DNA of 64,000 nt from Mayamaea pseudoterrestris (Eukaryota > Bacillariophyta > Bacillariophyceae > Sellaphorales > Sellaphoraceae): positions 620,001-684,000 of the forward strand of contig BROI01000015.1 in assembly GCA_027923505.1 (NCBI GenBank), written 5' to 3'. Every line of letters begins with the position of its first letter. Positions within the stretch are counted from its first letter, which is position 1. The translations under genes and the position numbers were made by a program. Below are positions 45,115 through 55,638 of this stretch, piece by piece. The notes beneath the pieces were generated by a model, which ran no database searches, was not told where the DNA came from, and saw only the letters and a list, made by a program, of their open reading frames with translations.

Positions 45115-45667
45115 GGCAAGGGGTTCGCCAGTCGCCGCAAAAGTTGGTCGTTGCGCTTGATTAGCAACCACCCCTTGTCATTCGCTGTTCCTTCATCGCT
45201 GGCTAACGCCGGAAGAGCGCTGACGCATTCGTTGCTAACTAAAGCGTCAACATTTACATCTGTTGTTGTTTGTACTTGCTCTTCGCAAGCGGAATCGACG
45301 AACAATTCGCAGGTCTCGTCGTTCGTGGCGGAAACATTGCTAGACGTAGCGACATTAGTTGAAACAGTCGTTGCATCTTTGCCAGCCAGCTCTATGCCCG
45401 CTGCTTGGTTTCTCAACGTTGATTGGATCCGCTATCAAAAGCGTCCCTAGTGCTAGCCGCAACTGCATGAGAAATTAGGTCAAGCCCATTGCCGCCGCCG
45501 CCATCGTCATCATCGGTATCCTCGTCCGTCAGCTGGCCCATGGGAGGAGGAAAGTTCGCCGCGGCGACGGCGGCAACTCTTTGCATCGAGGACTCGTCGC
45601 CCGATGTCGTGCTATCGTCGTCAAGCGATGAATCCATGTCGACCGCATCTGCGATGTCATCAAACAT
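45115..45667 (-). other. Open minus-strand stretch, possible disrupted N-terminus of the BRCT gene
   Basis: Two further minus-strand frames look coding: an acidic one starting with ATG at 45667 (MFDDIADAVDMDSSLDDDST) and a Thr/Val/Cys-rich one to about 45120 (FVDSACEEQVQTTTDVNVDA). They are in different frames from each other and from 45114. No good donor sites were found that would join them, so either unusual introns or frame changes in a decaying N-terminal region are needed. An acidic disordered N-terminus would suit a Crb2/53BP1-like protein. The retroelement begins directly upstream. Confidence 0.35.
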
Positions 45668-45739
45668 TTTCTCCCAAGAAGCGAGTGAAAAGACATGTCT
45701 TCGACTGAGCAATACTCACGACAGAGCGGCGTCGAGCGG

Positions 45740-48700
45740 TGGAGGTCACCTCCGCTCCGCCAGCAAGCGAGCGGAAACCGACGCAACCGTCATTATCGTC
45801 GTGGGAATCGTGCTGGGGAATCGTTCCGGGAATCAAGGCAATGGTAACAGACTCAACGGACCGAGTCGTGCGAGTAGTATTTTCAAGGAGAGCGACAGCC
45901 GACGTCGCTGGATTCATCTACGACTGTAACGGTTCGCGCGATCCCGATGGATTCATCCGTACGACGAACGAGATCATCACTTTCGTCGGGCGCTCCTACA
46001 AGAAATATACCAAGGAGCTGCTCAAGGGCATGCGCAACGTGGGAACTGGAGATTCCTGACGAGCCTGCACGTCCAACGAAGAAGATGCCGACACGACGGA
46101 CTCCGGCGGACTGGTCCATAATGCTCGAGGAATACAAGGCCGACAAGAAAGAGAAATGTCGAGCAGCGTGCGTGTATACTCCGACTTCCTTGGTCTCTAC
46201 GCCGTGTTGCATGGACAATGCACGGAGCGTATGAAGGATCGTGTCAAGTCGCACGCCAAGTTCCGAGACGCCGGAGGAGGACACGGACGGAATTAGTTGC
46301 TGGCGATTATCAAGAGATCTCGCATACGTACGAAGGGGCTGCAAACTTGTGGATCGTCGTGGACATTCAAGCTGAGTTGTTCGGACGTACTCAAGGAGCG
46401 CGCGAAAGCCTGCAGAAATATTACGAAAGCATGGTCACGCTGGCAGACGTGGCGAAGGCGGTTGGCGTCACGATGCACAACGAATTGTGGCGTTGAACAT
46501 TGCCAAGGATGACAATCGTAACAAAGGCGAACAAGGAGGATATCAAGGCCGCCGAAGAGCTCGAGCTTGCGATGCTTTTCGTGCGTGGCGCAACGGGCGA
46601 ATACGCTGGGTATTGCAAGCACTTGCTGGCAACTGCTACCTCGACGGGCACGACAACTTCCCGTTGACGATCCACGATCACAACTTCATGCACGTCGTAC
46701 ATGCGGATGGAGAAGCCACGTTGCCAACGAACGAGGGGCGTGGGCGTTTCACACGACTGGTACAGCGCGTGACCCCTCCCAGATGCTGGACCTGTCAACA
46801 GGTTGGTCGTGTGCAGCGAGACTGTCCTACGAGAACGGAGTCTCACGGAGAGTGCCGGCTGCAGAGGCTAGTGGGGCGCAGCACTTCACGCTGGGTAGCG
46901 AGGAAGAAAGCGATGACGACGATGAGGTCGGATACATGTTCGCAGCCGCCGAAGGTGCGAACATCTCGAAGAAGGCTGTGCTCTTGGACAATCAGTCGAC
47001 AGTGGATCTGTTCTGCAACGCCAAGATGCTGACGAACATTCGCCCGGTGCCAACGTGGATGGTGATCAAGTGCAACGCTGGTACAGTAAGGACGAACATG
47101 ATGGGCGACCTGGAGGGCTATGGTCGGTGTGGTGGTATCCGCAGGGACTGGCGAACATTTTGAGTTTGGCGCAAGTCCGCAAGAAGTTTACCGTGGAGTA
47201 TCTCATGCTACGGCGTGGATCGTCCAATGTTCGTTGTGGAGAAGCCGGATGGTAAGCAGCGAGAGTTTGTCGAGACTGACTCTGGGCTGTATGTTTGCGA
47301 GAGCTTTTCGAAGGGCAAGCGCAGCGATGTCAAGGATGGAGTGGCGATGTTGACTACGGTAGACGATAACCGTACTAACTACACCAATGATGACTATTTA
47401 CGCTGTTAGAGCTAGGGAACTGCAAATCAAAATTGGACGGCCAAGCCTCAAGGATTACCTGCGCATCGTTACTAGCAATCAGTTGCCGAACTGTCCTGTG
47501 ACGAAGGCCGACATCCTGGCTGCTGAGCACATCTTTGGACCAGATGTTGGCTCGTTAAAAGGAAAGACGACGCGTCGCGCGTCGCATCTGGTGAAGCCTG
47601 CGATTGTTGAGCAGCTTCCACCGGCTATCATGAGTCGCTATCGAGACGTTACTCTTTGTGCTGACATCATGTATATCAACAAAGTCCCTATGTTGGTGAC
47701 GTTCTCCCGCAGCATTCGTTTTGCTACGGTTGAGGTGATTCAAAACCGTACGCTTCCGGTTATGTTGAAGGCAATCGAGTCTGTGTTGAAGATTTACGCA
47801 CGCGGTGGGTTCCGTGTCGTCGCGGCTCTGATGGATGGGGAGTTCGCTCCAATGCTTGGCGCGTTGGCTGATCTCGGAGTGGCGCTCAATGCGACATCTG
47901 AGGATGAACACGTTGGCGAAATTGAACGTTTTATCCGTGTCGTGAAAGAACGGGTGCGCGCGACATACAACACGTTGCCATTTAAGCACGTGCCGGCACG
48001 CTTGGTTATCGAAATGACGAAGTCTGCCGTGTTTTGTTGAATGCGTTTCCGAACGAGCGTGGCATTTCGAAGGATCTCAGTCCACGCACTATTGTGACTG
48101 GTCAGACAGTTGACTTTAATCGGCATTGCAAGTATGAATTTGGTCAGTATGTGCAAACGCATGAGTCGCACAGCAATGACATGCAGGCGCGCACGATCGG
48201 TGCGCTGGCTCTGCGCCCGACTGGTAATGTGCAGGGTGTGGTTTTTTTCCTCAGTTTGTCTTCGGGCAAAGTTCTGAATCGTGGGCACGCTACGCCTTTG
48301 CCCATGCCTGATGATGTCATTGAGCGCGTGCATCGTCTCGCTCGTCAACAGAAGGCCAATCCGGGCATCGTGTTCATGGACCGCCACCGTGTTGCGGAGG
48401 CTGCTGAGCCAGTCATGTGGCACGAAGATGACGCCGAGGATGATGATGACTCTGATTATGATGACGACGCTTCTCGCGGTGACGACGACTCTGCCGGCGG
48501 AAGCGAAGGAGTGAATGCGACCGATGACGACGACGACGACGACGATGGTGCTGACGGCGCAATCGAAGGAGTGCCGAACGACGAGGATGGTGGAGGCCAT
48601 TGACGGCGAACTTGACGACGCGCCAGCCGTGGATGATGGCGAAATTGAAGGAGTGCCCGATGAAGGCGAAATTGAAGGAGTGCCAGCTGCTGCAGACGAA

Positions 48701-50674
48701 GAGGATTTCGATGCGCGCTATGGCCCACGCACTGGTCGGTATGGCCTGCGTGCGCGCAAACCTCGCTCGTTCGCTCATTTGTTCACGCTCGACGCTGCAG
48801 AGGAAGTGTCGGAGCCACTCGTCACGGCACAGATGAATATGCGACAAGGTTTAAAGGCTTTTGGCGATGCTGGCGTGGAGGCAGTGCGCAAGGACATGCA
48901 GCAGCTACAGACAGGCACGTCATGAAGGCAGTCCCCCAATGCACTCTGACTCCGCAGCAGCGCAAGGACGCTCTGGCGTATTTGATGTTTCTCAAGCGCA
49001 AGAGATGCGGGACTGTGAAGGGACGCGGATGCGCGGATGGACGCAAGCAACGAGCATACACTGCAAAGGAAGACGCAGCATCTCCAACGATAGCGACAGA
49101 GGCCATCTTTCTGACAGCTATCATTGACGCTATGGAAGGGCGCGAGGTTGCTGTGGTTGATGTACCGGGTGCTTTCAATGCAAGCGGAAATGGATGAGTT
49201 GGTGCACGTTCGTTTCACTGGGAAGATGGTGGAGCTACTGTTGGAAATTGATCGCGAGATGTACGAGCCTTGCGTCACAATGGAGAATGGCGAGAAAGTC
49301 ATGTATGTTGAATTACTCATGGCGCTTTATGGTACGCTTCGAGCAGCGCGACTATTCTGGGAGAAGTTGTCCGCAAAATTGCTTGAGTGGGGCTTCGAGA
49401 AGAACCCGTACGATCCGTGTGTGTGCAACAAGATTGTCAATGGGAAGCAAATCACCGTGGGATGGCACGTGGACGATTTGAAGATTTCGCACGTCGACGT
49501 GAGCGTAGTGGATGAGTTCATCGCGCAGATGGATGAGGAGTTTGGCAAGGAGACTCCAATGAATAAGTCACGCGGAAAAGTGCACGACTACCTCGGCATG
49601 GTATTGGACTATACTAAGCCTGAAGAAGTAGCAATCAACATGGTTGACTATGTGAAGAACATCCTGCATCATGCGCCAGACGACATGGATGGAACGGCAG
49701 CTACTCCGGCAGCCAGTCACTTGTTTCAGATATCGGAAAATCCTGTCATGTTGAGCGAAGCGAAGAAGCAGATTTTGTGACGATTGTGATGCAGTGTCTG
49801 TATCTGAGTCAGCGAGCGCGACCGGATATTCGCACAGCGATTTCTTTCTTGAGCACGAGGCTGCAGCAGCCTGACGAAGACGACTATAAGAAGGCTGCAA
49901 GAGTGATTAAATATTTACGCGGAAGCGTGGACATGGTGTTGACGCTGAAGGCGGACCAGTCCGGGATAGTCCAGTGGTGGGTGGATGCGTCGTACGCGGT
50001 GCACCCAGACATGAAGGGTCACACTGGTGGAACAATGACACTTGGCCAAGGATCAGTGTACAGTACGTCGGCTAAACAGAAGTTGGTAACAAGAAGCTCG
50101 ACGGAGAGCGAAGTTGTGGGAGTTCATGATGTGCTACCGCAGTTGCTGTGGACAGGATATTTTCTGAAGGCGCAAGGTTTCGGGGTCAAAGACACGAAAT
50201 TGTATCAAGACAATATGAGTTCAATGCTGTTGGAAAAGAATGGCAGAAGCTCATACCAAAGCGCACGCGACACATGAATGTTCGGTACTTCTTTGTGAAA
50301 GATCGCGTGGCAGCTGGTGAAGTCAACATTGAGCATTGTCCGACCGGAGACATGGTCGCGGATTTCTTCACGAAACCATTGCAGGGAGCCCAGTTTGGCA
50401 AGCTCCGCAACCTGGTTATGAATCTGGCCTCGAGCAGTAAGTACTACTCGGCCCAAAGGAGTGTGTTGAGCATGGATGAGAACCCAAACCGAAGCGGCAG
50501 CGGTGACGTCACGAAGACGGTCACATTTAAGTAAGCGCGGTAAGCGGCAACCGAAGGAGTGGATCGAGGACGATCACTTCTTGGAGAAAATAAGTAAAGT
50601 GGTTTTATTGACTCTGTTCTGCTTAATCATTAGTGTCGCTTCAAGGGCGCGCAAGATATATTCTAGATCCAACA
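45740..50674 (+). mobile_element. Ty1/copia retroelement, broken
   Basis: A fossil copia-type element of about 4.9 kb. Parts in order: gag-like region with a zinc-knuckle-type stretch (about 45.9-46.85 kb), aspartic protease region (about 46.95-47.1 kb), integrase region (about 47.4-48.05 kb), an acidic low-complexity stretch with EIEGVP repeats (48.4-48.75 kb), reverse transcriptase (about 49.1-49.75 kb) and RNase H (about 49.8-50.45 kb). Integrase before reverse transcriptase assigns it to Ty1/copia, as in diatom CoDi elements. The coding region is broken in several places. I found no matching pair of long terminal repeats by eye; the left end is uncertain. The right end (50674) is fixed by the start of homology between copies A and B. 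Parts are still easily recognised, so it is fairly young. Confidence 0.88.
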
Positions 50675-50750
50675 GTAATTCGCCGCACCTCTGAAGCAAA
50701 TACACAAAACCATCACTACTTAAACCTTTATCACACCAACTACAAAAGTC

Positions 50751-53309
50751 ATGCCGACTGCCTCTCTTCAACAAGGTGTGAGCCGAAATCGATCGCTGGC
50801 GCTAGGTGATGTCTTTAAAGCCCATCAGCAGGCCGACGACGACGATGACCCTGACGGCGACGAGGATGCCTCGCGCTTTGGGACCACGAGCACTATACAC
50901 CATTTATACCGGTCTCATCAGCGAGGAGACGGCAGGGAAGATATGAGTGAGGTGGGCAATCAGAGTGTTTCGACAATTGGTAGCTCCCGTAGCAAGAAAT
51001 CGAGTGCAACAGGGCGCATCAAAGAAACGCGAGGTAGCAGCGGAAGAGCCGTCATCAAACGAACAACCTCGCGGCGAGTCGACCCTTCCACGAGTGTTGC
51101 AGCTGCTAGTGGACTTATTGAGTTATTGAGTCCAAAACCTGCCACGAAAAAGCCCGTTGGAGATGACAATACGCATGACGAGGAAGAATCAATCGCAATC
51201 ACAATCGAGACGTCAGAAACACCCACTGGAGGAGAGATAACGAAACGACGACTTCCTTCGCGAGCTAAATCGATTGATTCTGTCATGGATCACAAGCCGC
51301 GAGGCGAGAAGCGAGGTGAATCGGGTCGGCGGACTACTGCATCGCGTCGCAATTTTTCGCACACGGGCGGAGGAGGCCCAAAGGCATCAACTAAAGAAGA
51401 CTCTGCTCCGGCATCGCCTGCCGAGCCCAAGGATGAAGCTACATCCAAGGGAACACACCGACGCTACCATTCGCATCCGGTGGAAGGCTCTAAGAAAAGT
51501 GAACATGAAAAAGGTACCGAAAAGGAGGTAGGGCGCAAGACGAGCAGTAGACAAGGCAGCAGCAACAAGGGTAGTCGGCAGCATTCTAGTAGCAGGACTG
51601 AAAAGGACAGTGCTGAGAAGGACCTCACTAGCAGTGGCAACGCTAGCAACAAAGAATCGAACCGCTCTGCACCTAGAAAGACCTCGTCGTCTCGAGTAAC
51701 ATCGCGCGCAACGAAAACAGATATAACTTCTTCACCGAGACGATCATCCAAACCGGAGCACGAAATTAAACCCAAACGATCGCCTAGCAAACGTCAAGTC
51801 TCCGAGTCAAAACAATCTGCTATGCACGAAAGTGTTGCCAGCCTGAAATATCCCTCAAACGACGATGTTAACACGGAGCAACTTCATTCTTTTAGGAACC
51901 ATGCGCCTTCGAAGGGACGAGCAGCTAGAAAACCTTCCAACCACGAAAAGGCGAAGTCTAACAGTGATCGGCAAAAAGTTCGAGAAGCCAGCCCGCCGCG
52001 CGAAAAGCTTGTAGATGATTATGGATATGGCCCAGGCAGTCCCGGAAGAAGTCCCAAAAAGTCAGTTGGTAAGCCCGATGTTGAGCTCGATGAACCAAGC
52101 GACGCGAGCAGTAGCATAGACTGCTATAAAGCTGAGCATGGTTCCTCTGATGGGAGCAGCGACGGGTCTGATCACGTCGACACATCCGATGATGATGATG
52201 ACGAGGACGGCTACGCCAATCCCTATAGTTCAAAGAGCAGACGCAAAGGAAAATATTACGATGACGACGAAGACACTGTTTTGCAGTTTGATCCCACCCA
52301 ACATGATGGCGTGCAGGAAGTCAAACGAGCCGGGTCGATGCAGTACGAATTTGAAGGTGCCGATGGTACGTCAGTAGTGGGGCAAATTACCGAGCTGGCA
52401 GATCCTGTTGGCGAAATACAAATGCTTGCAGCTCAACAGGAGAATGACCGACGAAAAGACATTTTGTTTGACTTTCTGGATGGTGATGACGAGGTGAACG
52501 GACAACATTGCGACGTGAATGAAGATTTGACATCTGACAACGACCAAGAAACGCAGGTCGACGCTGACGGAACTGAGCTGCAAATCGAAGGCAGTGAACA
52601 TGAGTTCCAGCCGCCCATGCATTTCGAAATGCCTGCTCACGATGTGAACGACGACGACGGAAAGCCATTAGAGCTTGATGATCGCGATCAGCGACAGGAC
52701 AGCTGGTCAAAAACAGACGATGACGATCCCCTTTCACCGACGCAAGAGGCATCCTCGGAAAAGAAAAAGGTAGTGTTAAGGCGGGCGTCGCGTAAAATTT
52801 CAGGGAATTCCACACAGCATGCTCGGTCCAAGAGCGAAGGTGTGGCGTATCATGAGAAGCACCAGCAAAGTAAGGAGAAGAAACGGCGAGACGGGCAGAA
52901 AAAGACCAGCTCTGATGACCAAGCACTGCTTATCGCCCCCTTATCGCCATCAAAAACAGTTTCTAAGGTTAAAATGTTTAGCTTTGCAGACAGCTTCCGT
53001 CTTGACAAGGATGACGATGACGACAATGAGGGAGTAGATGGGGAGGCGGATGCACCGCCGCAAGTACCTGACGTGAATCAACCAGCGACGGCTTCGCCGA
53101 CGAAGGAGTCGGAGTCGCCCAAGAAGGCCACGAAGAAGAAGGGCAAGGGACTTAGCGGCATCGGGCGCTACTTTGGCCGAACTAAACGGCAAGACGATGA
53201 CGATGACATGATGTCTGTGGGAAGTACAAGCATCGGCTTCTTTAATTCAGTAAAGGCGAAACATCAGCTTCTTGGCGACGACTCGAGTGTCGAGTCGGGT
53301 CTGTACTAA
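50751..53309 (+). CDS. Charged low-complexity protein, 852 aa (copy B)
   Basis: Partner of the gene at 29965, with the same start, end and composition. It lacks one codon in the ITTSSP/ITSSP region and one Asp codon in the acidic run, both in-frame. Scattered replacements are mostly in disordered parts (for example SVTRAD-type Ser/Lys positions, ESG/ESE near SPKKATKK). The C-terminal block GLSGIGRYFGR through SVESGLY is nearly unchanged. No domain is recognised. Its promoter region is short: only 76 bases separate its ATG from the retroelement, so its upstream control may differ from that of copy A. Confidence 0.75.
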   Translation: MPTASLQQGVSRNRSLALGDVFKAHQQADDDDDPDGDEDASRFGTTSTIHHLYRSHQRGDGREDMSEVGNQSVSTIGSSRSKKSSATGRIKETRGSSGRAVIKRTTSRRVDPSTSVAAASGLIELLSPKPATKKPVGDDNTHDEEESIAITIETSETPTGGEITKRRLPSRAKSIDSVMDHKPRGEKRGESGRRTTASRRNFSHTGGGGPKASTKEDSAPASPAEPKDEATSKGTHRRYHSHPVEGSKKSEHEKGTEKEVGRKTSSRQGSSNKGSRQHSSSRTEKDSAEKDLTSSGNASNKESNRSAPRKTSSSRVTSRATKTDITSSPRRSSKPEHEIKPKRSPSKRQVSESKQSAMHESVASLKYPSNDDVNTEQLHSFRNHAPSKGRAARKPSNHEKAKSNSDRQKVREASPPREKLVDDYGYGPGSPGRSPKKSVGKPDVELDEPSDASSSIDCYKAEHGSSDGSSDGSDHVDTSDDDDDEDGYANPYSSKSRRKGKYYDDDEDTVLQFDPTQHDGVQEVKRAGSMQYEFEGADGTSVVGQITELADPVGEIQMLAAQQENDRRKDILFDFLDGDDEVNGQHCDVNEDLTSDNDQETQVDADGTELQIEGSEHEFQPPMHFEMPAHDVNDDDGKPLELDDRDQRQDSWSKTDDDDPLSPTQEASSEKKKVVLRRASRKISGNSTQHARSKSEGVAYHEKHQQSKEKKRRDGQKKTSSDDQALLIAPLSPSKTVSKVKMFSFADSFRLDKDDDDDNEGVDGEADAPPQVPDVNQPATASPTKESESPKKATKKKGKGLSGIGRYFGRTKRQDDDDDMMSVGSTSIGFFNSVKAKHQLLGDDSSVESGLY

Positions 53310-53623
53310 CTTTAAGTGGAGACACGAATACGTTAGCGGCATCGCATGCTACCGGTAGTCATCAAACCGACTTAGTGGAGTATTTTTGCCAACGTATGGG
53401 GGTCGCTGCTGCTTCATGCTCATTGCGAGGACGATTTGTTATCAACTTGGACTGCGCGGACGAGACATGACTCTCAGTAGTTTGTGGATGCTAGCATTGT
53501 TAAAATAATTTGCATTGTATAATCTTATCACTCTATCTATGGGCACTTTGAGCTTTGGCGTTAATGTGGCAACGAGTTAGCAAGTCGGCAGCTGCGTATA
53601 AACATAGCACGAAACGTGGGTCT
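53310..53623. other. 3' intergenic region, copy B
   Basis: 314 bases matching 32530-32848, with small indels. No gene is seen. Confidence 0.4.
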
Positions 53624-54228
53624 TTAAGGCACTTCAGTGAACACTATTTCCAAATCAACGTCATACTTTCTTTGTAGAAAACCAATAACCTTGTTAAGTC
53701 GGCTGTCACACTTGCCCAAGCTTGATTTAAGGTAGCGTCGGCGGCCTCCACACGCCTTGCATATGCAACCAAGTAAGTAGCACCATTCGTAGTTGCGCTT
53801 GAGCCTGCATTTGTTCCTCGGGCAAAGCTAGTAGGAGTAAACAACGGAATAAGCCTGAATGTGAGATTTGCGTGTTTTATCGCAAAATATTTCGATGACC
53901 ACTATCTTCAACAAACCTTGATGGTTGTAAGCGCTCGCTCGTCATGCTGCGCTAGCAAAGCGGTCTCATCATTTTCAATCAGCTTTCGCGCAGACGAATC
54001 CACGTGGACTTGTTCGCCAGGAGCAACATAGTCGTAGTTAGCGCCAAAACACTTTTCGATAATGTTGATCGTCTTCTGATAAGCCTGTTGTCCGATGCGA
54101 TTGATTTCCTTCTGCGATATATCTCCCTTTCCATTCAAAGATATCTGATACAGCAAGCCCGAGGCGACGACATTCCTTGTCGTGTGGCAAAGCACTAGAA
54201 GGATTAAGAGCTTTCTTGTAATTGGCAT
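53624..54228 (-). CDS. Secreted Cys-rich protein, 171 aa (copy B)
   Basis: Exon 1 53917-54228 and exon 2 53624-53827, with an 89-base intron whose acceptor side differs clearly from copy A (CCTACTAG against CCATTAG) while the exons stay the same length. The signal peptide is MPITRKLLILLVLCHTTRNV. Exon 2 has only silent changes relative to copy A in the chosen frame. The intron being the variable part and the exons being constant supports the splice model. Function unknown. Confidence 0.65.
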
Positions 54229-55638
54229 GGCAGCGATAGGATGCAAATGAGGCACTTCCTGCTTTCCTTTTGTGGAAGTTGGAAGTTGGTTGCGTGCGTA
54301 TTCGCGTCGTTCGAGGGGCTGTGGAAAGCGTCAAGCGCGCCACATTGTCAATCGTGCTTTATCAAGACACTTGAGTCAAAAGACTATGGCCCTCGAATTC
54401 GTCTTGGTTCGAATGACTGGCAACCTGCATGGAGTATTTAATCGTGGATCCAATGACCGCTACTATGCGACCATGTTACCAGTTCCCACCCATGCGCGAA
54501 ATGTTCAAGAAAAAGGCAAGCCATTGCAGCTTTGGAGCGGAGCAGGCAGCAGGCGGTGACTGTTGAAGACAAAGAATAAGATATCGTTAGTTGAAAGTCA
54601 AAAAAGATAGTTACAGCCGTCGAAGCATGGCGCTGCGTATTGACGAACTGACGAATGACTGTCAAGTCGATGCATGATGCCGCACACCGCAAGTTCACTC
54701 AGCGAATCACTTGAGGCAGCCATTCCATTCCACAGCGTCCATCGGTTGCAGTATACATGCAATCCAAAGGGATGGAGAAGCGTTCCAACAGATCGGTTGA
54801 CGAAACCGCGACGCGGCATGAATGCAAGCATGCAAGCCAATTGACAATCGACAATCAACCCATGACTACTGACGAATCAAATCTCTGTTAATTCTGAAGC
54901 CGCATTTTCGTGGAGTCAATTGTGCCTGATTCTTGGTAGACACTGTCGCCTCGAAGGATTGACAAGAGGGTGAATGGAATGGAAAATTTGAATGACATTG
55001 ACTTTTGCATTGTTCCAATCGCTGAACTCACGCTCACAACACCGGGAAATTATTAAGAAACATTTGTGGCTAGTATAATGGTTTCGCTATAAATAGATTG
55101 AATTAGGTGGCTGGAGCGGGTCGAGCGTAGGTGCCTGTCCATGCATTGTCATGGCAAGATTTCGTGGACTGTAAAGGCCCAAGGCGCAACGGGATCAAGC
55201 CAAATTTTGTAATGCAAGTCCTCTATGTTCTATAGATGATGTATGCTTAATTTGGTTGTGGGATCAAGCTCCAAAGTGAAGTTACAGGCTCAAATATTTT
55301 CTCGTTCGGTTGCATATGCATCGTGCATCCCATGAGTTCTCCATTGATAACCGGTACGATTGATGAGTACACTTTGACTTACAGTGCCAAAAACTTTGAT
55401 TTTCAATGTTATTGGACTACACTCTGATCTATAGTGCCAAAAACTTTGATTTTTTTCAAAGTTATTGGACTACACTTTACAACACAGTCGGTATTTTCAC
55501 GGGACGCAAGTGACGTCACGTCGACTCTTTGATGCTTGTGACCCGACATCGCAACCACGACCTCCATCGACCCTCTCTTCTCAATCCCCACTGGTTATCT
55601 CGCAGCGTCGCATTGAACATCTTTGAATTTATGCTCAT
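54229..55638. other. Long intergenic region, copy B
   Basis: 1.4 kb matching 33451-34856, with many substitutions and small indels (for example an extra gaatggaaaatttgaat near 54975). Open frames here are not conserved as proteins. The tandem repeat at 55369-55487 is kept. Confidence 0.5.
55369..55487. repeat. Tandem repeat of about 50 bases, copy B
   Basis: Same two-and-a-part unit array as at 34588-34706 (units 55369-55418 and 55419-55471), with few changes. Keeping both units after duplication shows the array predates it. Confidence 0.75.

Noticed and set aside
48413-48847. Long minus-strand frames rich in Arg/His
   Set aside because: They are the antisense of an acidic low-complexity run in the retroelement.
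45740-50674. Long terminal repeat pair for the copia element
   Set aside because: I compared the 140 bases before 50674 with the region near 45.4-45.9 kb by eye and saw no match; a self-alignment would be needed.
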